From Eubacteriaceae bacterium ES3 (lineage in GTDB: Bacteria; Bacillota; Clostridia; Eubacteriales; Eubacteriaceae), in contig CP130741.1 of the NCBI GenBank assembly GCA_030586155.1, positions 2,226,680-2,290,679 on the forward strand: a DNA stretch of 64,000 nt. Reading direction: 5' to 3'. Below the pieces are notes generated by a model. The model did not search any database. It had not been told where the DNA came from and saw only the letters and a program-made list of their open reading frames with translations. A program made the translations under genes and the position numbers. Positions 1 through 9,400 of the stretch are shown here, piece by piece. Each line of letters opens with the position of its first letter. Position 1 is the stretch's first letter.

Positions 1-329
1 GTGTCACAACAAGCAATAACAGCGTCATACTGATAGTCAAGCATGAAATTTGTCATATCTCCAAGATAGAATGAAATATTATTGATACCCTTTTGATTAG
101 CTTTTTCATCAGCAACTGTCAGCATATCTTCTGATATATCAATTGCTGTCATCTGATAACCGCTTTCCGCCAATTTTAGAGTAATATTACCTGAACCACA
201 TCCAAATTCCAGTACTTCATTTATTTCATTTTTACTATTATAAAAAATACGTTTTAAATAATCTGTCCATTCAGAATAATTTATTTCTTTCATCAACTCA
301 TCGTAAACTTGTGAAAATTCCTGATACAT
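1..329 (-). CDS. Class I SAM-dependent methyltransferase, 3' end cut by window edge
   Basis: The frame opens with ATG at 329 and runs off the left edge after about 109 residues. It shows the glycine-rich SAM motif LEFGCGSGN followed by AIDISEDML, the usual acidic motif II of small class I methyltransferases (Methyltransf_11/25 type). The substrate cannot be told from this fragment; such genes include free-standing methyltransferases acting on small molecules or RNA. It ends upstream of the M20 peptidase with only 12 bases between them and the same strand, so the two are probably cotranscribed. Family call is firm, function open. Confidence 0.8.
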   Translation of the reverse strand, partial: MYQEFSQVYDELMKEINYSEWTDYLKRIFYNSKNEINEVLEFGCGSGNITLKLAESGYQMTAIDISEDMLTVADEKANQKGINNISFYLGDMTNFMLDYQYDAVIACCD

Positions 330-341
330 ATTTTTCTCCCA

Positions 342-1499
342 CTAATATAGATTTTTATACTCAACAAAACGGATTGAAGAAGATAAGCCTGTCAGCAAAA
401 CTTTTTCATCAAAATTAAATTCTTTAGTATGCAGATTTTTATCAAAACCTTTTTTAGAATTTCCGCTACCAATCCCAATGAAAAGGCCTGGAATTTCTTT
501 CTGATAAAAAGAAAAATCCTCTGACAACATCATTTTTTCAATCACTTTTGTTTTTTCTGGTTTATTAACTTCTTTAAAAATTTCAAATAACGTCTCGTCA
601 TTGTATACTTCCGGATACATATCTACAAACTCAAGATCAAATCTGCAGCCGCTAGTAAGCTCGCAGCCTCGTACCATCTCAGTAATCCTTTTATGCATCA
701 TCGCATGAATTGTAGAATTAAATGACCTAATCGTTCCGCATAGTTTCAATTCATCCGCAATCACGTTGATTCTAGTTCCTCCTGATATCATACCAATAGT
801 AATCACGGCACTTTTTTTAGGATCGACATCTCGACTTACAATACTTTGCATAGCCATAATCAGTTGCCCACCGGCAATCATAACATCTTTGGCCAGGTGT
901 GGTTCAGCACCGTGACCACTAACACCATGAACTCGAATAAAAAATTCACTGTTCATCGCCATCATTGGTCCTGGTCGGGTGCCTAAAACGCCTTCTTTTA
1001 TAAAGGGAAACAGATGATATCCAAAAATCGCTTTTACAGGATACTTTTCAAGAATCCCAGCTTCAATCATCGGCTTTGCCCCTCCCGGTCCCTCTTCCGC
1101 AGGCTGGAAGATCAGCAGTACACTTCTCTGAATACTTCCACTATTATCAACTAAATATTTTGCCAGTAATAGATTCATAGTCATATGTCCATCGTGACCA
1201 CAGGCGTGCATCATTCCCGGATGTTTTGAACAATAGTCTTTTTCATTTTCTTCATCAATACACAGTGCATCCATATCCGCACGAAAAGCAATGGCATTTT
1301 CTTCATCGCTGTTTCCTTTAATATAAACAATTACCCCTGATTCACAGATGATTTCCGGCGACAAGCCCAGGTTTTTCAGATATTTTAAAATATAGTCTCT
1401 GGTCTTAAAAAGAGAAAATCCTTCTTCAGGTATCTGATGCAAGTCTCTTCGGACAGTTATTGCTTCGCTCAAATAAGCGTTAAGTGCTTCCTTTAACAT
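342..1499 (-). CDS. M20 family amidohydrolase (N-acyl-amino-acid / hippurate hydrolase type)
   Basis: This 385-residue protein is a cytosolic metallo-amidohydrolase that releases the acyl group from N-acylated amino acids or related amides. Metal-binding landmarks are visible in order: AFRADMDAL near 71-79, the HACGHDGH motif near 98-105 with Cys and His ligands, QPAEEGPGGA near 132-141 with the catalytic Glu pair, and a late SEDFSFY segment. Length is normal for the M20D group (AbgA/HipO/IAA-amino acid hydrolases). The lid domain contains GVSGHGAEPH. The exact substrate is not predictable. It lies on the minus strand just upstream of the cut methyltransferase. Confidence 0.88.
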   Translation of the reverse strand: MLKEALNAYLSEAITVRRDLHQIPEEGFSLFKTRDYILKYLKNLGLSPEIICESGVIVYIKGNSDEENAIAFRADMDALCIDEENEKDYCSKHPGMMHACGHDGHMTMNLLLAKYLVDNSGSIQRSVLLIFQPAEEGPGGAKPMIEAGILEKYPVKAIFGYHLFPFIKEGVLGTRPGPMMAMNSEFFIRVHGVSGHGAEPHLAKDVMIAGGQLIMAMQSIVSRDVDPKKSAVITIGMISGGTRINVIADELKLCGTIRSFNSTIHAMMHKRITEMVRGCELTSGCRFDLEFVDMYPEVYNDETLFEIFKEVNKPEKTKVIEKMMLSEDFSFYQKEIPGLFIGIGSGNSKKGFDKNLHTKEFNFDEKVLLTGLSSSIRFVEYKNLY

Positions 1500-1519
1500 T
1501 GATTTCCTTTCTTTATGCC

Positions 1520-2584
1520 TTATTCACTAATCGAATAAGTTTCACCATAATTCTCCTTATCAAAAACGAAATAATTTTCTGCACCTGAAGACATGACAAT
1601 CTGATGATCATCTGTTATAAAAATTGCTTCAACCTGATCCAGTCCCTCAACTAGCTCAAGGCCTTGTTTAGTCCCCAGCAAAAATAATGTCGTGCTGAGG
1701 GCATCCGCATCAATCGATTTTTCAGCAATTACACTAACCTGTATAACTCCTGAATCGGCCGGGTAACCAGTATCCGGGTCAAGAATGTGATGATAGCGCA
1801 CCCCACTTGAATCCGTAAAATAGCGCTGATAATTCCCGGATGTGACTACTGACCCGTCACTAATAGAAATAACGCCAATGTATCCTTGACCAGGGTTTAA
1901 AGGATCTTCTACACCTATCCCAAAAGGCTGGCTATCAGTTTTTCCACCCATGACCAGTATATTGCCCCCCAGGTCGATAAGCGCGTGTTGCACGCCTTCA
2001 TTACGAAGCATTCCCATTATTTCATCAGCAATATAGCCTTTGGCAATTGCGCCGAAATTCACAGCCATCCCAGCTTCTTCCAAATAAACCGTTTTGTCAG
2101 TTTCGTTTAGAAACAGTTTCTGATAATCTACCAGCGATTTTGCCGCTTCAACCTCTTCCGCCGTCGGTGGTTCTTTTACTTCAGGACTTTCTATCCCCCA
2201 AAGATCAACAAGGGGTCCAATTGTTACATCAAACTTTCCATCAGAAAGCAGTGAAAACTGTAGACTTTCTTTAATAATCGCGATCGTCTCATCAGAAACT
2301 ACGACCGGAGCCACACCCGCATTTTCTTTAATTTCCTGACAGTCACTGCCCTCCTCGAAAGCAGTCAATACATCATTAAGCTCTTTAATGCGATCAAATG
2401 GTTCCTGCAGAAGTGTTTCATCTGTTTGACCAAATAAGGTGATGCTAACGAAAGTATCCAGCAAAAATCCGCTTTTCGTCACCGTTTCTACTGTTCGGTT
2501 CTGATACAAGCCAATTGTGATAACCAGTAGTATTATGACAGTAGCAATTATTGCCAGTGCTTTATTTTTTCCCAACTTCATCAA
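1520..2584 (-). CDS. apbE: FAD:protein FMN transferase (ApbE)
   Basis: ApbE covalently attaches FMN, taken from FAD, to a threonine of target proteins on the outer face of the membrane. The 354-residue chain has one N-terminal membrane segment (about 9-28) and then the ApbE fold: DVTIGPLVDLWG, NFGAIAKGYIADEI, ALIDLGGNILVMGG, HHILDPDTGYPAD and ADALSTTLFLLG, which carries the Mg-binding acidic residues. There is no clear lipobox. In Rnf-dependent anaerobes ApbE flavinylates RnfG and RnfD; linking this copy to Rnf is an inference because no rnf gene is in the window. It diverges from the NusG-II/Gx pair, a common arrangement in clostridia. Confidence 0.93.
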   Translation of the reverse strand: MMKLGKNKALAIIATVIILLVITIGLYQNRTVETVTKSGFLLDTFVSITLFGQTDETLLQEPFDRIKELNDVLTAFEEGSDCQEIKENAGVAPVVVSDETIAIIKESLQFSLLSDGKFDVTIGPLVDLWGIESPEVKEPPTAEEVEAAKSLVDYQKLFLNETDKTVYLEEAGMAVNFGAIAKGYIADEIMGMLRNEGVQHALIDLGGNILVMGGKTDSQPFGIGVEDPLNPGQGYIGVISISDGSVVTSGNYQRYFTDSSGVRYHHILDPDTGYPADSGVIQVSVIAEKSIDADALSTTLFLLGTKQGLELVEGLDQVEAIFITDDHQIVMSSGAENYFVFDKENYGETYSISE

Positions 2585-2725
2585 AAACCCCCATTTAAAG
2601 TTACAAATAAGAGTATTATACCAAACTCCATTAAAAAAATCATAAATATTTTTCCTTTACCATCACTGGTTTTTTCGATAAAATAGGTTGTACTAAACAA
2701 ACTTCTGTTATTCAAAAGAGGAAAA

Positions 2726-3070
2726 TTGATGAAAAAAAATGAAATGCTGATAATCGGCGCTCTTATTCTGATTTCTCTGCTCGGAATGGGCCTGTTTTAT
2801 CTTTTTAATATGACTGATTCCGACCTCTATGTCCGCATCTCAGTCAATGGCGAAGAAATCGCAAAATATCCCTTAAATTCTGAAATTAACGAAATTTTTG
2901 AAACGGAGAATGGATTTAATACCCTTTCAATTTCCGGCGGTCATGCCGAAATAACCGAAGCCGATTGTCCAGATCAGATTTGTGTAAGAACCTATGCCAT
3001 ATCCAGTCCAGGCGAAACCATCGTCTGTCTTCCACATAAGCTGATCGTTGAAATAGTATCCGGTGAATAA
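2726..3070 (+). CDS. NusG domain II-containing membrane-anchored protein
   Basis: A 114-residue protein with one N-terminal hydrophobic helix (about 8-27) and an outside NusG domain II. The domain is recognised by NGEEIAKYPL, the central GGHAEITEADCPDQICVRT stretch with two Cys, and the closing IVCLPHKLIVEI. Function is not established; the family sits beside ApbE and Gx-type membrane proteins in many clostridia and is thought to be tied to extracytoplasmic flavoproteins. A purine-rich ribosome site (AAAGAGGAAAATTG) precedes the ATG. Its end overlaps the ribosome site of the next gene. Confidence 0.85.
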   Translation: MMKKNEMLIIGALILISLLGMGLFYLFNMTDSDLYVRISVNGEEIAKYPLNSEINEIFETENGFNTLSISGGHAEITEADCPDQICVRTYAISSPGETIVCLPHKLIVEIVSGE

Positions 3071-3071
3071 A

Positions 3072-3596
3072 ATGCATACTAAAACCAGCCGCCTCGTGCT
3101 TTTAAGCCTTCTGTTGTCACTTGCACTGATACTTAGCTATGTTGAATCTTTTATTCCGATGCCGCTGCCCATACCAGGTGCCAAACTAGGTCTTCCTAAT
3201 ATTGTAACAATGATTTCTTTGATACTTTTAAACTGGCCGCTCACGCTGCTTCTTGTTATTGCCAGGGTAATCCTCTCAGGTTTTTTATTTGGTAATATGT
3301 TCTCTATTATTTACAGTCTGTGTGGCGGTTTACTTAGTCTTCTTATTATGACCTTATTGAACCGTCGTTCATTTTCAATTATTCTTGTCAGTGTTTTTGG
3401 ATCGATATTCCATAACTTTGGTCAACTTCTGGTTGCTGCATTGGTACTCCAGAATCTAAATCTGATTTTTTCTTATTTTCCTGTTCTAATGCTTATCGCC
3501 ATTCCCACAGGAATAGTAACAGGGACAGCTGCCAGAGGGCTACTGTCCCTGTTGAAAAAAACACCATACTTCAAAAATATCAGAGAGGAAAACTAA
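3072..3596 (+). CDS. Gx transporter family / heptaprenyl diphosphate synthase component I-like membrane protein
   Basis: About 174 residues with five or six membrane helices. The typical start of this family is visible: ALILSYVESFIPMPLPIPGAKLG, then NIVTMISLILLNW. Databases name the family Gx transporter or HepT-like; the older link to heptaprenyl diphosphate synthase is weakly founded, and an ECF-type S-component role has been suggested. I place the start at ATG 3072 because GGTGA lies at the right distance; a GTG at 3063 is possible. The 3' end overlaps the convergent histidine kinase gene by 17 bases. Confidence 0.82.
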   Translation: MHTKTSRLVLLSLLLSLALILSYVESFIPMPLPIPGAKLGLPNIVTMISLILLNWPLTLLLVIARVILSGFLFGNMFSIIYSLCGGLLSLLIMTLLNRRSFSIILVSVFGSIFHNFGQLLVAALVLQNLNLIFSYFPVLMLIAIPTGIVTGTAARGLLSLLKKTPYFKNIREEN

Positions 3597-5325
3597 TAAA
3601 AAAAGTTGTCCCTTTTCCGGCCCTGCTTTCTACTCGCACGGTTCCTTTATTATTAATAATAATATGTTTGACAATGGCCAGACCTAAACCAGTTCCGCCT
3701 TTTTCTTTTGAGCGGCTTTTATCAACTCGATAAAAACGCTCAAAAATGCGATCGATATCTTTTTCAGGAATTCCGAAACCCTGATCTTTCACTAATATCT
3801 CTATCTGACTCTCTGATTCATCTACAGAGACTTCCAGTTTTCCATTCGCTTCAGAATATTTAATCCCATTATCGACCAGATTAATCATCATCTGCCTAAA
3901 CTCATCTGGTTTAAAGCGAATTTTTGTATTGGCATTCCCACTCAGCTCCAACTGTATCTGTTTTTCCCGGGCACCAATAGCCAATAAATCAAACACCTGA
4001 TGGACTTCATCATGAATATTCAACAGCTGTTCTTCTTTTTCAAATCCTGAATTATTCTCCAGCTGAGATAAAACCAGGATATCGCTCACCAATCGACTTA
4101 AGCGGTTACTTTCTTCAAAAATAATATTATAAAACCGATCCAGCGTCTCCTGATCTTTAATATCATTTTCTTTTATGGTTTCGATAAAACCCTTTATTGT
4201 AGTAATTGGAGTTTTTAGCTCATGGGAGACATTTGCCACAAAGTCCCGTCTCATTTTTTCCAGGTTTTTTATTAAGGTAATATCTTCAAGAACGATAATA
4301 TGGCCAGTAATCTCGCTTTTATTTTCTATCATCGGATTTACGCTGACACGAATCACCTGATTATCGTTGAGCCTTGATTCAAATCGAACTTTATCGGTGC
4401 CGGTTTCATCAAGTTTTACCATCAGTTCATACATAAATGATTCTCGATACACCTCCAGAATATTCTTACCAGTAAGATCTCCCTGATCCCTGATATTCAG
4501 AAGTTTTTTCCCAGAATCATTTAAATGAACGATATAATTCTCATCGTCAATTGCAATAACTCCGTGATTCATACTGGACAATATCGAGGTCAGTTCAGAG
4601 TTCTTATGGTCCATTTCTTCAAAAAATCCTTTTAACTGCCTGGACATCTGATTCAAAGACTCAACCAGCTCTCCAATTTCATCCTCACGAATCATGGTCA
4701 TTTCATTTCCAAACTGTCCAGCAGCAATTTCTTCGGCAAATACTGAAACTTCATCTAGCGGCCTTAATTCGCGATTGACAAAAAAAGTGACCAATATCAG
4801 TGTTGCTATAATCGTGGCCAGTAAAACAAAAATGATATTATTAATCATTTCAAAAACAGCCGTATCAAGAGCATTTAGAGGCATTGCCAAACGAATTACA
4901 CCACTGATTTCACCGACATCATTATAATAAGGAGCCGCTACGTAGAGCATATCATCCAGAAGGGTATTTGAGTAACGCGCTTCACTAGAAATTTCCCCTG
5001 AAAAAGCACCAATAATCTCCGGCCGATACTGATGGTTTTCCATCTCACTGGCATCTTTAAGAGAGTCATACAAGACCGTGCCATCCCTTTCGACAATCGT
5101 CATTCGAATATAGGTACTATTCGAAAAGGCTTCCAGCTCCTCTGTCTTTCCTGTTTCCAAAAAATCAGACAATAGGCTGCCGCTGACATAATCGATATCC
5201 TGAACTAACCTTTGCTTAGTATTCTCGTAATAATTATCCCGATAACTGATGGCCGCAAAAATTCCGCAGGTTAGAATGCTGATAACACTGACAATTGTCA
5301 GCGCCAGAATTAATCGCTTTTTCAC
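3580..5325 (-). CDS. phoR: PhoR-like sensor histidine kinase
   Basis: This 581-residue membrane kinase has helix 1 near 5-27, an extracytoplasmic domain near 30-160, helix 2 near 162-183, a HAMP domain to about 238, a PAS domain near 245-350, the H-box NVSHELKTPITTIKGF with phospho-accepting His368, and an ATPase domain with N-box (LVDNGIKYS), G1 (DQGFGIPE) and G2 (GGTGLGLAIVKHI). The order matches PhoR/WalK of firmicutes. Its response regulator ends 8 bases upstream, and the promoter of the pair carries Pho-type repeats, which favours phosphate-starvation sensing over a WalK role. WalK partners such as walH/I are absent. Confidence 0.88.
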   Translation of the reverse strand: MKKRLILALTIVSVISILTCGIFAAISYRDNYYENTKQRLVQDIDYVSGSLLSDFLETGKTEELEAFSNSTYIRMTIVERDGTVLYDSLKDASEMENHQYRPEIIGAFSGEISSEARYSNTLLDDMLYVAAPYYNDVGEISGVIRLAMPLNALDTAVFEMINNIIFVLLATIIATLILVTFFVNRELRPLDEVSVFAEEIAAGQFGNEMTMIREDEIGELVESLNQMSRQLKGFFEEMDHKNSELTSILSSMNHGVIAIDDENYIVHLNDSGKKLLNIRDQGDLTGKNILEVYRESFMYELMVKLDETGTDKVRFESRLNDNQVIRVSVNPMIENKSEITGHIIVLEDITLIKNLEKMRRDFVANVSHELKTPITTIKGFIETIKENDIKDQETLDRFYNIIFEESNRLSRLVSDILVLSQLENNSGFEKEEQLLNIHDEVHQVFDLLAIGAREKQIQLELSGNANTKIRFKPDEFRQMMINLVDNGIKYSEANGKLEVSVDESESQIEILVKDQGFGIPEKDIDRIFERFYRVDKSRSKEKGGTGLGLAIVKHIIINNKGTVRVESRAGKGTTFFISFPL

Positions 5326-5333
5326 ATTTTCTC

Positions 5334-6026
5334 CTAAATCTCGATAAACCGATAACCAACACCTCGTACGGTTTCAATATAGTGTTTATCGGTCTCAGAG
5401 TCTTCAATTTTTTTACGCAGATATCTGATATGAACATCTACTGTTCTGGTTTCGCCATAATAATCAAAGCCCCAAATCTGATCCAATAGCTGGTCTCTGG
5501 TTAAAACCTGACCTCGATGTTTAGCCATGAACACCAGCAACTCATATTCTTTTAGAGTCAAACTTAATTTTTCTCCATTTTTATAGACCTCAAATGCTTT
5601 TGGCTCGATTAAAAGATCTCCGACTGCTATACTCGCCTCATCTTTTGAAAGCAACAGGTCGGTGCGTCTCAATACTGCTTTTACCCGCGCTGATAATTCT
5701 TTTACACTGAAAGGTTTTGTAATATAATCATCCGCACCAATTTCCAGTCCTAAAACCTTATCAAACTCTTCACTTTTAGCTGTCAGCATCACAATAGGAA
5801 TATAAGATACAGCTGAATTTTCCCTAATTTCCCGGCAGATGCTAATTCCATCCTTACCTGGCAGCATCAGGTCAAGAATAATCAAAGTCGGTTGAATCTC
5901 CAAAATTCTTGACATTGCTTCCATACCATCATGGACACCATACACCTCGAACCCTTGCGCTTCAAGGTTATATTTTATCAATTCAAATATATTTACTTCA
6001 TCTTCGATTACCAGAATTTTCTTCAT
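5334..6026 (-). CDS. phoP: PhoP/PhoB-like OmpR-family response regulator
   Basis: A 230-residue regulator with a receiver domain (acidic pair near residues 8-10, phospho-acceptor Asp52 in LIILDLMLPGKDG, conserved Thr-Ala-Lys near 102) and a winged-helix DNA-binding domain in the last 100 residues (LTLKEYELLVFMAKHRGQVLTRDQLLDQIWG and HIRYLRKKIE). It is the first gene of a two-gene operon with the kinase downstream. The control region just upstream holds two TTAACA repeats spaced 11 bases apart, the hallmark of PhoP binding, so autoregulation is likely. OmpR-family membership is certain; the PhoP name rests on these repeats and on the kinase type. Confidence 0.88.
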   Translation of the reverse strand: MKKILVIEDEVNIFELIKYNLEAQGFEVYGVHDGMEAMSRILEIQPTLIILDLMLPGKDGISICREIRENSAVSYIPIVMLTAKSEEFDKVLGLEIGADDYITKPFSVKELSARVKAVLRRTDLLLSKDEASIAVGDLLIEPKAFEVYKNGEKLSLTLKEYELLVFMAKHRGQVLTRDQLLDQIWGFDYYGETRTVDVHIRYLRKKIEDSETDKHYIETVRGVGYRFIEI

Positions 6027-6055
6027 TCCCAGCCTTCTTTCTCATATAATTAATA

Positions 6056-6088
6056 ATTATAACACAAGTCCTGTTAAGCAAATGTTAA
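6056..6088 (-). promoter_or_regulatory. phoPR promoter with tandem Pho-box repeats
   Basis: Reading the minus strand, TTAACA (6088-6083), five bases, TTAACA (6077-6072), then a TATAAT -10 element (6061-6056). The 11-base period of the TTAACA repeats is that of PhoP/PhoB binding sites, and they overlap the place of the -35 box. This suggests that PhoP activates its own operon from here. Confidence 0.6.
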
Positions 6089-6235
6089 TTTTAAATTAAA
6101 ATGTAAACGTTTTTTAAAATTTGCAAACGTTAAAGCAAAAATAATGATTGTATTATTCAGGTCCGTTTTCTATAATAAACATATCACATATAATCCTTTA
6201 TCCCTAAATGAATTACTCCCCTTTTTCATTTAGAA

Positions 6236-6282
6236 AAAAGAACCGTTACCGGACTTCTGAGTCTAGTAACGGTTCTTTTTTT
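6236..6282. terminator. Bidirectional hairpin terminator
   Basis: Arms AAAGAACCGTTAC and GTAACGGTTCTTT (about 13 pairs) flank a 16-base loop, with a run of seven T on the plus side and a matching A run on the other. It lies between the activase gene end and the phoP promoter. Together with the hairpin at 6302-6358 it forms tandem termination for the activase. The rest of the 379-base gap between phoP and the activase shows only the phoPR promoter and AT-rich sequence. Confidence 0.75.
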
Positions 6283-6301
6283 GCTGCATTTAGGTCTATT
6301 T

Positions 6302-6358
6302 AAAAAAGCAGTGTCACTGATTTTCAAGTATTCTTGAAACAATAGACACTGCCTTTTG
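6302..6358 (-). terminator. Terminator of the activase gene
   Basis: Arms GCAGTGTC (6307-6314) and GACACTGC (6348-6355), with an inner AAGTATTCTT hairpin; on the minus strand the stem is followed by TTTTTTAAATA. It lies 50 bases past the activase stop. Confidence 0.7.
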
Positions 6359-6405
6359 TATTTATTTAATTCTTTTTATATCGATAATTTTTGAATAATT
6401 AATCC

Positions 6406-9400
6406 TTATTTTTCTTTGGACAGATTTTTCCTCGCGGTTTCCATCATCAACTTAATTCGATTTAGCTGATTCACTTCGCTGGCACCTGGATCATAATCGA
6501 TGGGGGCTATGTTCGAACGCGGATATTTCTCCCGAATCGGCTTAATCATCCCCTTCCCCATTACGTGATTAGGCAGACAGGCAAAAGGCTGAACACAGAC
6601 AATATTTTCAACTCCTTCTTCAATCAGTTCCATCATTTCAGCCGTTAAGAACCAACCTTCACCACCCTGGTTTCCAAGCGAAATCAACTCACTTGCTTTA
6701 GCAGCCTTCTTCTCAATTGTTGATGGTGCATAAAAATGTTCACTGTTGTTTAGTGCTTTTTTCATTTCTTTACGGAAGCGCTCCAAACTGTGAATAACAA
6801 AGCGGGAGATTTTCATGGAACGTCTTGAACCTGATAATTCCTCATATTTAAAAACCTGATTATAAGCACAATACAAGAAGAAGTCCATTAGTTCCGGCAT
6901 AATAACTTCCGCCCCTTCATCTTCCAGTACTTTTTGAAGATTATTGTTAGCGGTCGGATGATACTTAACCAGAATTTCGCCAACAATTGCCACCTTAGGC
7001 AGATTTTTGGGGATTCTCGGGAGTTGATCAAATTCTTCGACTATCTGAACAACATTTCTTTTGAATCGACTAACATTCCCATCCTGAATATTTTTCTTTG
7101 CTTTCTTTCTCCAGTAATGATAAAGCGCAAGTGTCGATCCACTATATCGTTCATAGGGACGAGTCGCGCTCACAACCCGCTGAAACAAATCACCATATAC
7201 GACACCAATCAGCAATTTTTTAAGTAGAGGTAAAGAAATCTTAAATCCAGGGTTTTTTTCGATACCGGTAGCAGAAAGCGCAATCACCGGCACCTGGGAC
7301 ATACCTGCTGAATCCAATGCTTTTCTAATGAAGGACACATAATTGGAAGCCCGGCAGGGACCACCTGTCTGGGTCATCATAACTGAAACATGATCAAGAT
7401 CGTAATTACCCGATTTTAAAGCCGCCATGATCTGACCTGTTGTAATAATTGTCGGATAACAGGCATCATTGTTGACATACATCAGCCCTTCATTAATAGC
7501 CGCGTTGTCAACACTGGGCATTATTTCGACATTGTATCCTGAGCTTTCCATGGCATCCTGAATCAGGTCAAAATGCACCGGTGACATCTGAGGGACCAGT
7601 AAGGTATGGGTTTTTTTCATTTTTCGGGTGAAAATCACCCGTTTATGAAGTGCTTTAGGGGTAACCGGATGATTACTAACTTCTCTTTCGCTCATTGCTG
7701 CTTTTAATGAACGCAGTCTTATTCTGATTGCCCCAAGATTATTAACCTCATCAATTTTTATTAAGGTATATATATTACCTTTGCTCTCAAGAATTTCCTG
7801 AGTTTGTTCTGAGGTAACCGCATCCAGCCCACAGCCAAAGGAAGTCAGCTGAACCAGTTCCAGGAAAGGACTGTCATTCACCACCATTGCGGCCCGATAT
7901 AGACGGCTATGGTATTTCCACTGATCCAGCACCCGTAAACGGTCATCTTTTTCTTCTTGCGCCAGGTGAGCGATGGAATCCTCTGTCAGGACCGCCATAC
8001 CCAGGGACGTGATGATATTATCAAGGCCATGATTGACTTCAGGATCAAGATGATATGGGCGACCAGCAAGAACGATTCCTTTTTTACCGGTTTGTTTTAG
8101 AAAAGCCATGGTCTCTTCGCCTTTTCTTTTTATATCCTCTTTGAACCGCTCTTTCTCTGCCAAAGCAACCGCCATTGCGGTAACTACCTCCTGCTTATCA
8201 ACACCTAAATCCTTAAATACCTCAATCAGACGCTCTTCTAATCGGACTGGATGATTAAGCGGCAGAAAAGGATTCAGATAGGTAACTCGGTTTAAATCGT
8301 CCTGATTATGTTTTATTGTCTCTGGATAAGACATAACAATAGGGCAATTATATGTATTGTCTGCTTTTTCAAATTCTTCCTCTTCATAAGGAATACATGG
8401 ATAGAAAATAAGCGAAACACCAGCATTAATCAATTCCTGAATATGTCCATGAGCCAATTTAGCCGGATAGCAAACGGATTCTGATGGAATGCTTTCCATT
8501 CCTTTTTCATAGACCCGTCGGTTGGATTCTGGTGATAAAACCACCTGATAACCCAGTTTTGTGAAAAAAGTATGCCAGAAAGGATAATTTTCGTAGAGAT
8601 TCAGAACTCTAGGAATTCCAATTTTCCCTCTTTCAGCCATATTTTCGTCTAATGAAACGTAATCAAACAAACGCTTATACTTATATTCAAATAGATTGGG
8701 TAATTCCTTATTTTTAGCCCCAGATCCTTCACCAATTTCACAACGATTCCCAGTAATGTGGCGGGATTTATCATTAAAACGGTTTATGGTTAAAAGACAA
8801 TTATTGGTACATCCACCGCAACGACGATGACTGACATCTACCTGAAAACCCTCAAGCTGTTTATTTGACAAAAGGCTTGTCGTTTCGCCAGGTAAATAAG
8901 CTTCTCTGGCAATCAGTGCCGCACCAAAAGCGCCCATCAAACCGGCAATATCAGGACGAACTACTTCTTTTCCCGTTATTTTTTCAAAGGCTCTAAGTAC
9001 CGCCTGATTATTAAAAGTCCCTCCCTGGACCACAATCGATTGTCCCAATTCCTTAGGATCATGAATTTTAATAACTTTCTGTAACGCATTTTTAATCACC
9101 GAGTAGGACAAGCCAGCGGAAATTTCTCCCACCTCAGCCCCTTCTTTCTGAGACTGTTTGACTTTTGAATTCATAAAAACAGTACAACGCGTCCCTAAAT
9201 CCACCGGATGTTTTGCCATTAATGCTTCATTCACAAATTCATCCATGGAAAGGTCCAGTGATCTGGCAAAAGTTTCTAGAAATGAACCGCAGCCAGATGA
9301 ACATGCCTCATTGAGAATAATGCTATCAATTGTACCGTTTTTAATCCTCAGACACTTCATATCCTGACCACCGATATCCAGAATAAAATCAACCTCAGGT

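Noticed and set aside
6100-6134. cre-like TGTAAACGTTTTTT and GCAAACGTT ahead of phoP
   Set aside because: Matches fail in the right half of the cre consensus; the sequence is A/T-rich enough for chance.
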